From Hygrophila difformis (taxonomy: Eukaryota > Streptophyta > Magnoliopsida > Lamiales > Acanthaceae), in assembly GCA_030278955.1 (NCBI GenBank), contig JAOANR010000004.1:15612428-15676427 (forward strand): a stretch of DNA of 64,000 bases. Reading direction: 5' to 3'. The notes beneath the pieces were generated by a model that saw only the letters and a program-made list of their open reading frames with translations, had not been told where the DNA came from and made no database searches. Each line of letters starts with the position of its first letter. Within the stretch, counting starts at the first letter, position 1. This document shows positions 20,605 through 33,415 of this stretch, in pieces. Made by a program: the position numbers and the translations under genes.

Positions 20605-23388
20605 TGTCACACCGCGTATTTTCCATGTAATTTTTGTAAATAACCAAACAAATTCAAATTTTTTTGAACTACGTTATGGCTTGATCCCTTCACAGGGTAC
20701 GTAGGCAGCTTAGAAGTGTTAATTCTAAGTTCAGTCATAAAATAAACAAAAGGATTAGTTCTTAACACGAGAAAAAGCCGAAACACAACTTCGAGGACGA
20801 AGTTGATTCTTAAGGAGGGTAGACTGTAATACCCGAGAATTTTGCAACATAAAATAAATAAATAAATAAAATAAATAAATAATAAATAAACGCAATAAAT
20901 AAATAAACAAATAAATAAACATAATAAATAGATAAGGAATCACAAGGAAATGAGAAATGAAATTTAATTTAAAAAGAAATTAAAGAGATTTAATTAAAAA
21001 AGGAATTGAATTAAGTTAAATAAATCGTTACACGGGAACCCGACACTAATGGACTCGAGAATTCGAGGCCAATATTAAATCTAGACCCGAGTAAAATTTT
21101 AGATAGGAAATTGGAGTCCGGAAATAGCCCGGAAATCGGAATCCGAGAACATAGAGGGATAGAAGTCCGAAAGAGAGGATGAAAGGCTCGACGGATCGCA
21201 CGACCCGCCCGGACCGAAGTCCAGGCGAAGACCGCGCGGGGTTTCCCCAAACGGCACGCCAACCCCGCGCCGTTGGACAGAAACGAACAATGCGAGATTT
21301 CTCGCCCGAATCCAGATTTTTCGACTTCGGTTGCTCACCTTGCGGCTCAAGACACCCTAGGGCCGACCTTGGACGTCCCCTAGGTCCCTTATGTCTATAA
21401 ATAATAACCTTATTCAACCCTGAACATTTTTCAAACCCTATGAAAAACTCTCTACATATCGAACCCTAATCCCGGAGTCGTCGGAGGCACGAAACCAAGA
21501 GAAGGGACTGACTTGGACGAAAATCTACAGGCTTCTATCGTTGTGGTAAGTTCTGGTCCGTTCTTTTTCCATTCTTGATTCGAAAACGAATCCTAATTTG
21601 ATCTTTTTCTATTCTAAACCCCGATCCGGATCTAGAACGAAGAACCCAACGAATCTAGGAGATAAACGGTGGACTGGAAGCCACGCCTTCAAATCAACGA
21701 GCCGGAACGTCCATAAATCTGTAAGTTAACCTTACCATGGTTTTTGGCGAATTAAAATACATCTAATCTAAAGATTTAATCAAGAACTTAAAATCTGTCA
21801 ACACGAAAAACTCTACGGCGCAGCGATTTTGCACGAATTTTTCGAACCCTTTAAACTGTTCAAATGAAGAAACTTAAAACACAAAAAACGTTCTTAAGAC
21901 ATTAATCTAGGTGGTGTAAAATTTTCATAATTTTTCGTTAGGTTTTGGTATCTGGAATCATCCTAAACTAATCTGTTCAAATTTTGGATCTTGAAATCTT
22001 GACAGAACTTTAGTCCGAACTTGTAGGCGTTTTTGACGATAGATCTAGGCTGAATTAGAACTTTTGCTGAACATGAAACTTGTAGATCTATGCTTTAAGT
22101 ATCGTTCTGTAAAATTTCATCGAATTTGGAGTTCGTTTGATTGGTAGATCTCGAAATCATGAAACTGCTGTGTAAAATTCGGACAGAATAATAACCTGAT
22201 GGAAATCCACGTTTTTGACTTATTTCCTTAACTCGGATCGAAAAAGTTAAAACACAAAACTTGTTAGTCTATGTGTTTTTGACTCACTGGTAAAACTTCA
22301 GAATTTTTGGACTTAAAACAGATTTTTAATTATTTTTGGAGTAAACAGTGTTTTGTCGAAGTCAAATTTTGAAAATCTTGTTGAAACGGTGGAATTGGCC
22401 TTTAAGGTTTAAACAAGTAGAAATCTCTTTTGAAATGGAATCCATGAAATTAGAATCTTTGAAATATCCCCTAACAAACTTGATCAATTAAAATTAGGGG
22501 GTGAGTGCTCTGCAGGGTGCCCCCCTAACTATTCACTTCGTGCCTTTATGGATGATGGTGACCCCGCGTGAAATTTGAGATATATTGCCAAAATGGCAAG
22601 AGATATAGGACCTACACTCTCGAGAATATCCATATGGGTTTTCCGAGGCTCAGGAGTGGTACTGGGTATGGCGGATAAGGCTGCGGCCGCCGGGCTACCG
22701 GCTAAACTTGACGAGATTGCGATGCAATCGTGAAATACTTGAAATACTAAATCTTGGGTGTAATGGAGATAGTTAAAATATCTATTTATTGTCCATTTAA
22801 ATTATTTAAGGCTTTATTGAAATTAATTATGGCTTTTATTTAAATTATGCTAAATGTGTTATTAGTTAGAATCCATGAATTAGTTATGCAAGTTATTTAG
22901 TTAATTAAATTAAATTGTTATGATTTATTATCATGCTTTTATATTAAATAATGGCTTTGAAACCTCACGATCATGTATGCGTTAACTTACTCAGCAAGTT
23001 GTGCTGACCCATAACCATTTCTTTCTTTTTCCTACAGAGCATGTGGATTATACTTGAGTACGTACATGCATGGGATTTTTGGGAGCACGTTATTTTTAAA
23101 TTTTGCATTAGACTATAGTATGAACGGGCCTGTTTAACCCGTGTTTTGGCCATGTTGGCCTATTTACATTTTCCGCTGCAATACTTATACTTAGATATTA
23201 TTTTTCCGTTGCATTATAATATTATTTTTGAATTTATATTGTATGGGCTGTTTTTAATTGTTTTAAATATTTTAAATACTGCAATACCTAGCCTTGCATC
23301 TCTTTAGTAAGCTCGGAGAAACCGTGTCTTGCTAGAGAGGTGTGGCGGTGACATCCCGACCTGGGTTACCAAAAACCGGGGTGTTACA
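20605..23388 (+). mobile_element. Ty3 chromovirus solo LTR with a 220-bp 5' extension
   Basis: A perfect 5-bp duplication, CCTAA (20600-20604, 23389-23393), flanks TGTCACACC...TTACA. The last 2564 bp (20825-23388) are a canonical LTR (TGTAATACCC...GGGGTGTTACA) with a TATA box CTATAAATA at 21395-21403. The first 220 bp correspond to the segment that lies between pol and the 3' LTR in the array at 43639-43916. They include a TTCGAGGACGAAGTTGA motif and the inner polypurine tract AAGGAGGGTAGAC. The target duplication therefore flanks the outer start, not the canonical LTR start. An A/T tetranucleotide-rich tract lies at 20850-20935. Confidence 0.85.
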
Positions 23389-23552
23389 CCTAAGAAGCAT
23401 GACTATGCAACCCTTATTCAACTATGTTTCATGGTTCGGTAATCCAAAATAATTGATCATGTTTAGATATCCCAGTGAAAATAATTCATCGGCATTATTT
23501 ATACTTTCATCATTTTGACAAATATTGTTAAAACTGATATATATATATATAT

Positions 23553-24345
23553 TTACATTTCATTTGCAAACATACGTTCCATGATGTAATTATTGATTGT
23601 AGCGACAATTTCATTGGTAGTGGTTAATATAGTAAAAATATTTGGATTTGAAGTGGTGCAGTTTATATTTGTATAAGTACTCTCAATAATTGCCGCTATA
23701 GAATCTCTGGTAGAGTTTATAAAATTATCATCTGGAAATGTCAAATCTAATTACACATCTTCAATATTAATACCAACTTTACCAATTACCATCACGTACA
23801 TGAAGTATTCATTGTGCAAATTTTTGCCACATATAATTTTCATTATAAATAAAATTTCTTATAGTATCTTAAGTTAATCCATCTTAATTACATATTAATA
23901 CTTCGAGTCCCCTCTTTATAGTGACACGAGATATTGTAACATATCACTGACATAGGTAAAAACTGGTTTTTGAAGATAGAGTCTAACATTTTTTAAAGGT
24001 TGACATTTACTTCTTTTTTTTTTTATAGTTATAGTAAAACAAACTGCGAGTGAAATATTTTCCTCTGAAATCGAATGGAGAATTTGGTTAATTCAGATGA
24101 GCTTATAATCTTTCTACCAATCAAGAATTTTCATCCCAAATATTGAGCTTTGTTTTAATGAGAAAAAAGGTTAAATAATTTTCGAGATAGATTAAATAAT
24201 TTTCTGATGTAAGTTTTTTGCAGGTAAAATTCTCGTTACAATCTAGTGGAATACCAACTCTAAAATGTGCAGCCCTACCTCTTGAGTAAGGGTGTTATTC
24301 CATTAGATGCTAAAGGCAACACAATATTACATCTACCATGAATGA
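23553..24345 (-). pseudogene. Helitron PIF1-like helicase remnant, copy 2
   Basis: In order on -: a piece resembling ASSGIA..LL..GGRTAHSRF..IPL (about 24340-24170); the late motif region ending SRVTIKRGLEVLICN (about 24080-23890); then an FAQ.ILHV.DGN piece and an open 63-codon stretch 23744-23553 with TFPDDNFINSTRDSIAAIIE and TTTNEIVATINNYIMERMF. The last stretch equals the region that in intact Helitron helicases reads as a P.DLLI... then ILAP.NE..D.IN pattern. Motif order is not the native one, and several stops are present. Confidence 0.75.
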
Positions 24346-24503
24346 CTAAACATAATATTTTCTAGATAAATGTCTTGTCGGTTCCACCACGAGTGGCGGA
24401 GCAACGTTTAGTCTGGGGGGGGGGGGGGGGGGCATGGCCCCCCTCATTAAAAAAATTTCTACTTATTATATATATAAATTTATCAATATATATATATATA
24501 TAC

Positions 24504-25341
24504 TGACAGGTCCCGATAGAAGAACACTGTAAAACTGCGTTGTGCCCACAACTTGCACACAACTGAAAACAGATAGCAAGGCCAAAAACAGATTGCAGAA
24601 TAAACAAAATAACACAAGTATTTGTTTACCCAGTTCGGATCATCCGATCCTACATCTGGGGGATCCCAATCCAGGCATATTCACTATCAACCAAGGAAAA
24701 ACAGGTAAACCCATCTGTTTACATAGAAACCCCTTCAACCCTTCCACACTAGGACTCCCGATTTGTCACCTAGACTGACTCCAGGAGGGAACAGAGTATA
24801 GCACCTATACCAGATACTAAACCTGCTGAAATTACCCTTCAATCCCAATGCTAGGCTAAGCAAGCTTCTACCCTTGTGATAGCTACTCCCAAATTCAGCT
24901 CAAAAGCACTCAACAATCAATGAACATAGCTCTAAGCATTTCCTAAAGATAAATCTTGCAAAGTAAGAAATGCTAGCTAAGATCTAATAACTATCTCTAT
25001 CAAGAACAAGAAAAAGGTTACCCCTTGCTGAGAAAAATAGCTTGATAGAGATACTCATGAAGAACTTCATATTCTTCCCATTAATCCGTAGCCCTCAATC
25101 TCTCTAGATGTTTTCTGTGTAATGCTGAAAATGTTCCAGCCACCAAATGATTGAGGCAGTACCCTAAAAACGCGGAGGGCACGGATATCCAGGCCCATGG
25201 GCTGGGGAAAAGCCCTAGACAGCTGTCACTCCAACAGCTTTTGTCTTTTCTGCTCCAGGGGATATGTCGTGAATTAGGTTGTGTTCACATCCCTCACACA
25301 ACGATCATCTGCACAAGAGTTTTGAGCACAAAAACCCAACA
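24504..25341 (-). repeat. Sirevirus 3' LTR
   Basis: On - starts TGTTGGGTTTTTGTGCTC and ends CGGGACCTGTCA. It matches 32578-33415. Confidence 0.95.
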
Positions 25342-25353
25342 ATCTCCCCCTTT
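25342..25353 (-). promoter_or_regulatory. Sirevirus main polypurine tract
   Basis: AAAGGGGGAGAT on -, directly before the 3' LTR. Two further tracts occur upstream: AAAAAGGGGGAGA just after the third ORF (25681-25693) and TTGAGGGGGAGTT between pol and the third ORF (27431-27443). Repeated polypurine tracts are a known Sirevirus feature. Confidence 0.85.
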
Positions 25354-25699
25354 GTGGGATGATCGTTCAAAACAAAACATGGGATACAGAACCAACAAAT
25401 ACAGCAAAGCAAATCATGAATACAGGGAATAAAAGATCATGCAGTTAAGCAGAAAAGCAAATCCCAATATTCGATACCCCCCAGCAGTCATTCAACACAA
25501 AGTCCCCAGACCATCCAGACAACAGAAAATATGCAGATCAAGTAAAGCAAGAGTGTTCAGCAGACAACAAAACCATCAACCACATTAGTACCAGCAACAC
25601 AGTTTGCAACAGTTCAAAAGATATGTCAAGGCAGTTAACACAACCTGTCTCCAGCATCAGCCAGCCATCCATCCCATGATTCTCCCCCTTTTTGAATGA
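25354..25699 (-). other. Sirevirus region between third ORF and 3' LTR
   Basis: About 350 bp, A-rich on +, non-coding, carrying the upstream polypurine tract at 25681-25693. Confidence 0.7.
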
Positions 25700-27262
25700 T
25701 CAGTCAGAATCAGTCTCCTCAGAGTCAGCTTGAGGATCAGGTTCATCAAAGGATCGAGGGAACAGCAAAGTCAGCCTATGAAGCCGTCTCTTGAGCCCAA
25801 GCATGTCCTGGCTCATGGAATTCAATTTCAGACTGATGGCATTGATCTCCTCCTTCATATGCTGTACCAGCTCATCACCTGCCTTGGGAGGTCCAAACTT
25901 GAAATCATTGTGAAATGTAGATAGATTTGGAGCAGGTTTATGCTTGCGGAGTTTGACAGAAGACTCCCCCTGCAAAGCAGCTATGCCCTGTGTCTCACAA
26001 AACAAGGAGATTAAACCAGGAAATGGCAACAAGGTGTTCTTCTCAATTTTGGAGCTGGCAAACTCCACCATCTTTTCCAGGACAAGCCAACCATAATTGA
26101 CAATCTCAGGGCAGTAATCAATCGAGTACAGGAGCTTTCTCATGACTGTGCTAAGTTGAGAGTTGTTCGTAGTTGGAAACACATTGGCAGCACACAATTT
26201 GAACAGACAAGAATACTTCATGGTTAACTCAGAGGGAATCACACCAGATCTACCAAAAGAAGTCTTCTTCTTATTGGAAATCTCGAAAGCAATTCTATCA
26301 ACAGGCTCATTCAGCAAATCAAAAGGATCAGAAATCTCCTCAAATAATGGTAGTGTCAACAACTCATTCACAACGTTAGGAGAGAAGTCAAGTAGCTTTC
26401 CTCTAACATAGACTTTGCAGAACCAGGGGGATGCAGGATCAAGCAAATCAGGACTCAAATTGGCATAAAATTCTCGGACTAAGACAGGATTATACCATTT
26501 CAATTTAGAAGACCAAAAACTGAGATGCTTGTTATGTAAATAGTCAACGTACCCAACATCTCTGTACAAGGAATGAGTGAACCTTTCTTCTTCAATGAAG
26601 GCCCGTTCCCTGAGTTTGGATTCCTCAAAGTTCTTAGCATTTTCAGTGAAGAACTTCTCTGAGAATGCATCAGATTCCTTCAAAGTGGGAATCTCCTTCG
26701 GTTTGGCTTTCTTACTCCGTTTGCTCTTTCTAGCAGGCTTGGTGGAAGTGGCTGCTGCTGGTGCCTTTCTCTTGGGAGCACGAGATCGCAGAATTCTCAG
26801 ACTCTCGGCCAGGGTAGCAGTTTCTTCATCAATATCGGCTGAGGTCATAGGGACTTCTCGAGGTTGTGGACCAGGAGTGTCAACATCAACAGGATCTCCA
26901 AAAGGCACTTTGGTGGGGGTTCATCCCTCAACATTTGGGGGCGAAGAGTCTTGAGGCCCAGACCCACCATTTCCACCAGCAGGAATACCCTCTTCCACAG
27001 ACGGACCTGGAGCGTTCAAATCAGGAACATTGGCAGCAAAATCATCGCCCTTAGACTGAGCAGTGTCACTCTCCTTTTCTTGATCAGCCATAAAGTCATC
27101 GGTGGCACGCTCAATCGATTCTTGAGCATCCTGAAATTGCTCAGACTCAGAAGCCTCTTTCTGACGCGCCCTATACTCCGAATCATCAACGGCAAGAGGC
27201 ACGGCATCAATAGGGTCGCCGGGAATGTCATCAAATGGATTAGGTTGAGATGAGGAAGCCAT
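25700..27262 (-). pseudogene. Sirevirus third ORF (env-position protein), one stop
   Basis: 520 codons from MASSSQPNPFDDIPGDPID (ATG at 27262) with one in-frame TGA at 26921-26923; the rest of the frame is open. The N-terminal 170 residues are acidic and disordered. A basic cluster follows (RAPKRKAPAAATSTKPARKS), then a globular region with VDYLHNKHLSFWSSKLKWYN and VYVRGKLLDFSPNVVNELL, typical of the putative plant transposon protein domain. A helical C terminus ends in an acidic tail. I see no convincing signal peptide or membrane segment, so an envelope role is unsupported despite the position. Confidence 0.8.
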
Positions 27263-27549
27263 TTTTCGAAAGAAATGGAGAGAAACTGATTTTTCGAATG
27301 AGAAAACTGAGAGCTGAGGGACGAGAGCAAGAGTGTAATGGGAAAACGCAGAGACGGTTTTCAAAAAGGTGTGAAGGACACCTGCCATAAAGCTGCCGGT
27401 TACCCCAAGTAGTAACTGCCACGTGTCCACAACTCCCCCTCAATTCTGCGTACGCCAAGCCAACATATCCGGTCACCTCTCCTTCTTGTAGGTAAGTGGG
27501 CCATTTGTTTAATAAAACAAAGAATACCAGGCCCACCACCGAGAGCTCC

Positions 27550-30500
27550 TCAATCCAGAAGACAAAGGCCCAAGCCTCTCCTCAACTCTTCAAAACGGGT
27601 AGAGTCAAGAGGCTTAGTTAGGATGTCTGCCAATTGTGCACATGACGCAATATGTACTATCTCACAAATTTTGTCTTCCACCAAATCCCTTATGAAATGA
27701 AATCTGATATCAATATGCTTACTTCGGCTGTGATTCACTGGATTTTTGCTGATATTAATTGCACTAGTGTTGTCACAATGTACCACAAAAGTATCTTTGT
27801 GAAGACCATAATCCAGTAGCATTTGCCTCATCCATATGAGTTGAGTACAACAATGAGCAGCCGCAATGTACTCTGCTTCAGCTGTAGAAAGTGCCACCAC
27901 ACTTTGTTTCTTGGAATACCAGCTCACAAGGTTATTACCAACATAAAAACATCCTCCAGTGGTCGACTTTCTGTCATCCAAACTCCCAGCCCAGTCAGAG
28001 TCAGTATAGCCTGTAAGTTCGTTGTCAGCACATCTTGAATACCACAATCCCAACTTCTGTGTGCCTTTAATGTACCGCAATATTCTCTTAACAGCTTTCA
28101 AATGTGACTCTTTTGGAGCGGACTGAAATCGAGCACATAATCCAACGCTGAAACTAATATCAGGTCTACTTGCAGTAAGATACAAGAGACTACCAATCAT
28201 GCTTCTATAAAGTTTCTGATCAACTGGGGTGCCAGATTAATCTTTAGACATCTTCTCATGTTGTCCCAATGGAGTCCTCAACACCTTACTGTCCTCCATT
28301 TTAAACTTTTTGAGCATGTTCCCAACATATTTTTCTTGATTCAAGAATATACCCTTCTCAGATTGCTTGACTTGAAGTCCAAGGAAATATGTAAGTTCAC
28401 CCATCATGCTCATCTCAAACTCAGTTTGCATAGAATGAACAAACTCATCTCTTAACGCTTCTGAAGTGGATCCAAATACAATATCGTCTACATAAATCTG
28501 AGCCACAAGTAGATGGTTGTGTTTCCGTTGTACAAACAACGTCTTGTCGACTGTTCCTCTTGTGTACCCCTTCTTTAAAAGATAAGAAGACAATCTCTCG
28601 TACCAAGCACGTGGTGCTTGCTTAAGGCCATATAAAGCCCTTTTCACTCTGTAGACGTGATTTGGAAAGTCTGGACTCTCAAATCCGACTGGCTGAGACA
28701 CATAAATTTCCTCCTTGATTGTTCCATTAAGAAAGGCAGTCTTAATGTCCATCTGAAATAATTTGAATCCGAGAGAACACGCCACGGCCAATAATAAGCG
28801 AACAGCTTCAATCCTTGCAACAGGTGCAAAAGTCTCTTCATAATCTAGCCCTTCAATTTGAGTGAATCCCTGAGCTACCAAACGAGCTTTGTTTCTGACA
28901 ACTACTCCCTTCTCATCAGTCTTGTTTCTGAACACCCATTTTGTTCCAATGATATTAGTGTCTGGAGGTTGTGGTACCAACTCCCACACATCATTTCTCT
29001 TGAATTGTAGCAATTCATCTTGCATGGCGGCTATCCACAATTCATCTTTTAAAGCTTCCATAGCATTCTTAGGTTCAACTTGAGAAACAAAACAGCTCAT
29101 AACATAAAAGGAAAGACTTGCCAGTTCAGTGTAGTCAATTTGTTGCTGTTGTTGACTCCTAGTCTGTCTTGGTGCTTTAGGATCACCAATGATGTCATCT
29201 TGTGAATGATGCTTAAACGCCCTTGGTCCTTCCTTAGGTCCTCTTCTCCTAGGAGCATCAGGTTGCACAGGTGGTTGTACCTCAGGTGTGTCATCGTCAG
29301 ATACTACAACAGGTTCAGTGGCAGATACGTCTGGTTGAACGTGTTGTTGTGGCTGAGTAGTACACACAATGTCATCATCATCATGATGTTGAGGTCTCAC
29401 CACAGGCATAACATCATCATCATCTCTAATAACAACTGGTCTATCATCAAAGACAACATTCATAGACTCGATAACTTTCTTTGTTCTGTTGTTATAAATC
29501 CTGTAAGCTCTTGAATTAGTGGAATAACCCAAAAAGATCCCTTCATCAGACTTTGAGTCAAATTTTCCAAGAGGCATCCGATCATTCAGCACGTAGCAAG
29601 TAGTCCCAAACACATGAAAGTAGGAAACATTTGGAGTTCTCCCTCTCCAGATCTCATAGGGTGTGTTCTTTGTATGAGGTCTAAAGAACACCCTATTAAT
29701 GATATAGCAAGCTGTGTGAACCGATTCAGCCCAAAATTCCTTCTTCAATGTGCTAGCATGCAACATAGATCTGGCCATCTCTTGCAGAGTCCTGTTCTTA
29801 CGCTTTACAACCCCATTCTGCTGTGGAGTCTTTGGGGATGAGAATTCATGAGAAATTCCATGGTTGTGGCAGTGTTGTTCAAACAACCTATTCTCAAACT
29901 CCTTTCCATGATCGGTTCTGATGCAAGCAATCTTAGAATCTTTCTCGGTCATAAGCTTCAAAGCAAGCTTCTCATAGACAGCAAATGCTTCATCCTTAGT
30001 TTTCAGAAAATCTACCCATGTGTATCTTGAGTAATCATCTACGCACACAAAGATATATCTCTTCCCACTGAGACTTGGAACTTCGGTTGGCCCCATCAAG
30101 TCCATATGTAATAATTCCAAGCATCTTGTAGTTTGGACTTGATCAGTGAGTTTGTGTGAAGCATGAATCTGCTTACCCTTCGCACAATCTCCACAAACAA
30201 TATTCTTCACAACAGGTAGTTTCGGCATCCCACGCACAACACCAGAATTACTGATTCTAACAAGAGACTTATAATTCATATGACCACACTTCCTGTGCCA
30301 AAGCTGCATTTCATCCATATGTGTAGACATAGCCAAGCTAGATCTATCTTTCAGCGTGTAGCAGTTGTTCTTGGATCTACCACCCATCATAACACATTTC
30401 TTTCCCTCATTTAAAACTTTGCATGACTCTTTTGTGAACCCCACAAAGTGATCATCATCACAAAGTTGACTGATTGAAATAAGATTGGTAGTAAGCCCAG

Positions 30501-32523
30501 AGACATAATATACCTTGGAGAGTATAGACAGATTTTCATCTTGAAGTGTCCCATACCCAGAAATCCTCTTCCTCACTCCATCACCAAAGATGACTTCACC
30601 ACAGTCTTCTCTAATGAATGTCTTGAATAGCTTCTTATTCCCAGTCATGTGACGTGAACAACCACTATCAAAGTACCACTTCTTGCTGGATGACAATGCT
30701 TTCTGAAGTGAAAGAATCACCAAACATTTTGCTCGAATTTTCTTAGGCATCCATTCCCTTTTAAACTTGATACGTTTCTGTAGTTCCTCTGTAGGCCACA
30801 CAATGGGTTTACCACGTAATATATCTCGAACCAATATATTACAGGTGTCAACATTGTGTCCAGGAAATTTGCAGTATTCACAACAACGTTGAACTTTAAC
30901 CGGGCAGTCATCAACATCCATATTTAGACCACTGTTATCAACAACCTTCTTGACAGGAGCAGCATGTAACATGCCACCTTTCACAAATTTCCTTGTTGAA
31001 GTAGACGTAGAAGCTTTTCCTTTATGATAGCCAATTCCAGTAAGATCTGTAGATGCTTTCCCATTGCATATCATCTCATCTAACTTCTCCTTATTCTTCA
31101 TCATGGCATCATAATGATTGACTTTAGTTAACAACTCAAGATTAATGGACATGAGAGCTTTCTTTTCTTCTTCTAGACTCACTAAAGAGCTTGTAAGATC
31201 AGCTAATTCACATTTCAATTTCTGAATCTCTTCATCTTTAACTTCACAAGCAGCATTTAGATCATCAACTTTAACCAAAAGTTTTTTATTCTCACCAAGC
31301 GCACACTTGTGATCCTCCTTTAGCTCAGCAAAGGCTTCTGCAAGCTCATCAAATTCCAGATCTTCTCCTTCTTCTTGGTCCTCATCAGAGGTGGATGAGT
31401 TTGAAGCATCATCCTTACCATGAGCAGTAAAAGCAATCTCACCATCTTCTGACTCTCCTTCACTATGTTGTGCCTCTGATGTGTCACTGACCTCTTCATC
31501 ACTGAGAGTTGCATTCAATGCTTTTCTTTCTCTCCTTTTAGCAGTGGGACATTCAGACTTCTTGTGCCCAACACCTCCACAATCATAGCACTGGAGTTCC
31601 CTAAATGATTCCGGTAGATCAGAAAGAACAATTTTCCTGGTCTTTTTCTGTTCATTGCTTGAGGAACTGCTTTTGTAGGGTTGTTTCTCTGTTGTGCGTT
31701 CCTTGCCCTTACCACGATCAAATTTGCCTTTACCAAAAGATTTAGCTCTTTTGTTCTGCAAGATTCTGGACAGCTTCTTGGACAAATAAGCTTTCTCTTC
31801 TTCAGAAATACCATCACCTTCTTCTACTTTGAATGCAAGTGCCTTGGATTGGATTTCCTTCTTCTCCAAGTGGATCATCTCATAAGTTCTCAGAATACCA
31901 ATAAGATTATCCAGTGACATGGTCTTAATCTTGTCCATTTCTTCAAGAGCAGAAATTTTAGACGAATATTTCTCAGAGACAGTTCGAAGCATTTTCCTCA
32001 CAAGAATGTTGTTATCATACTTTAATCCAAGGAGGTGTGCTTGATTAACCAGATCCTTGAATCTTTCAGCATAAGAAGTAATGCTTTCATCATCTTGCAT
32101 CTCCATTCTGTCAAAGGCAGATTCAATACGTTGCAGCTTGGTAGAACGCACATCATCAGATCCTTCATGTGCATTAGAGAGTGAAGTCCAGGCTTCATAA
32201 GCGGTAGAGCATGTCGAGATCATCTTATATTGTCCTTCATCGACAGCATTAAATATAGCATTAAGAGCAGATGCATTTCCTTGAAAAAGAGCTTTCTCCT
32301 TAACAGAGTACTCCTCATATGGTGTAGCCTCATAGGTGACAATAGCTTGTTCACCAGCCCCATCTCTAATTTCCTTCACTGGTTCCTTATACTCAGTCAA
32401 CACAGCTTTCCATGATTCTGGACCAAGAGATTTTAGAAAGATCAGCATCCTATTCTTCCAATAACAATAGTTTGAGCCATCAAACAGGGGAGGCCTTGTA
32501 GTAGAGAATCCTTCACGATTCAT
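27550..32523 (-). pseudogene. Sirevirus gag-pol polyprotein, one in-frame stop
   Basis: 1657 codons from MNREGFSTTRPPLFDGSNY to a stop at 27550, with a single TAA at 28237-28239. Gag has FDGSNYCYWKNRM, the UBN2-type region, and the zinc knuckle CYDCGGVGHKKSEC. A long acidic coiled-coil insert follows, then a second CCHC-like CCEYCKFPGHNVDTC. The protease has WYFDSGCSRHMTG. Integrase has an H/C zinc region (HRKCGHMN, CGDCAKGK), DLMGPTE and RTDHGKEFENRLFEQHC. The RT has FQMDIKTAFLNG and the catalytic YVDDIVFGST. RNase H (after the stop) has GYTDSDWAGSLDDRKSTTG and STAEAEYIAAAHC. Apart from the stop all catalytic motifs look intact. Confidence 0.95.
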
Positions 32524-32563
32524 CTTTAAAGATCGAGTTCGAAAAATACCAGAAAGAACTCCC

Positions 32564-32575
32564 GCTCTGATACCA
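32564..32575 (-). promoter_or_regulatory. Sirevirus primer binding site
   Basis: TGGTATCAGAGC on -, two bases inside the 5' LTR end; complementary to initiator Met-tRNA. Confidence 0.92.
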
Positions 32576-32577
32576 AT

Positions 32578-33415
32578 TGACAGGTCCCGATAGAAGAACA
32601 CTGTAAAACTGCGTTGTGCCCACAACTTGCACACAACTGAAAACAGATAGCAAGGCCAAAAACAGATTGCAGAATAAACAAAATAACACAAGTATTTGTT
32701 TACCCAGTTCGGATCATCCGATCCTACATCTGGGGGATCCCAATCCAGGCATATTCACTATCAACCAAGGAAAAACAGGTAAACCCATCTGTTTACATAG
32801 AAACCCCTTCAACCCTTCCACACTAGGACTCCCGATTTGTCACCTAGACTGACTCCAGGAGGGAACAGAGTATAGCACCTATACCAGATACTAAACCTGC
32901 TGAAATTACCCTTCAATCCCAATGCTAGGCTAAGCAAGCTTCTACCCTTGTGATAGCTACTCCCAAATTCAGCTCAAAAGCACTCAACAATCAATGAACA
33001 TAGCTCTAAGCATTTCCTAAAGATAAATCTTGCAAAGTAAGAAATGCTAGCTAAGATCTAATAACTATCTCTATCAAGAACAAGAAAAAGGTTACCCCTT
33101 GCTGAGAAAAATAGCTTGATAGAGATACTCATGAAGAACTTCATATTCTTCCCATTAATCCGTAGCCCTCAATCTCTCTAGATGTTTTCTGTGTAATGCT
33201 GAAAATGTTCCAGCCACCAAATGATTGAGGCAGTACCCTAAAAACGCGGAGGGCACGGATATCCAGGCCCATGGGCTGGGGAAAAGCCCTAGACAGCTGT
33301 CACTCCAACAGCTTTTGTCTTTTCTGCTCCAGGGGATATGTCGTGAATTAGGTTGTGTTCACATCCCTCACACAACGATCATCTGCACAAGAGTTTTGAG
33401 CACAAAAACCCAACA
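32578..33415 (-). repeat. Sirevirus 5' LTR
   Basis: 838 bp, same length and inner ORFs as the 3' LTR; bounded on the right by TATAC. Confidence 0.95.

Larger units (their letters stand above)
24504..33415 (-). mobile_element. Sirevirus (Ty1/copia, SIRE/Maximus type), young full-length insertion
   Basis: 8912 bp with two 838-bp LTRs and a perfect 5-bp duplication TATAC (24499-24503, 33416-33420). On - the order is LTR, Met-tRNA primer site, gag-pol, env-position ORF, polypurine tract, LTR. The copia order (integrase before RT), the ORF after pol and the multiple polypurine tracts are Sirevirus features. The LTRs have equal length and identical inner ORFs, so the insertion is recent, although one stop interrupts pol and one the third ORF. 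Confidence 0.95.

Noticed and set aside
20850..20935. (AAAT)n tract as a separate microsatellite locus
   Set aside because: It is an intrinsic part of this LTR family, also seen at 35341-35430, 43936-44030 and 60480-60560.
24542..25432. Short + ORFs in the Sirevirus LTR, repeated at 32616-33578
   Set aside because: Antisense to the element and within LTR sequence; duplicates of each other.
25700..27262. Sirevirus third ORF called as an envelope glycoprotein
   Set aside because: No signal peptide or membrane segment is visible; only the position suggests env.
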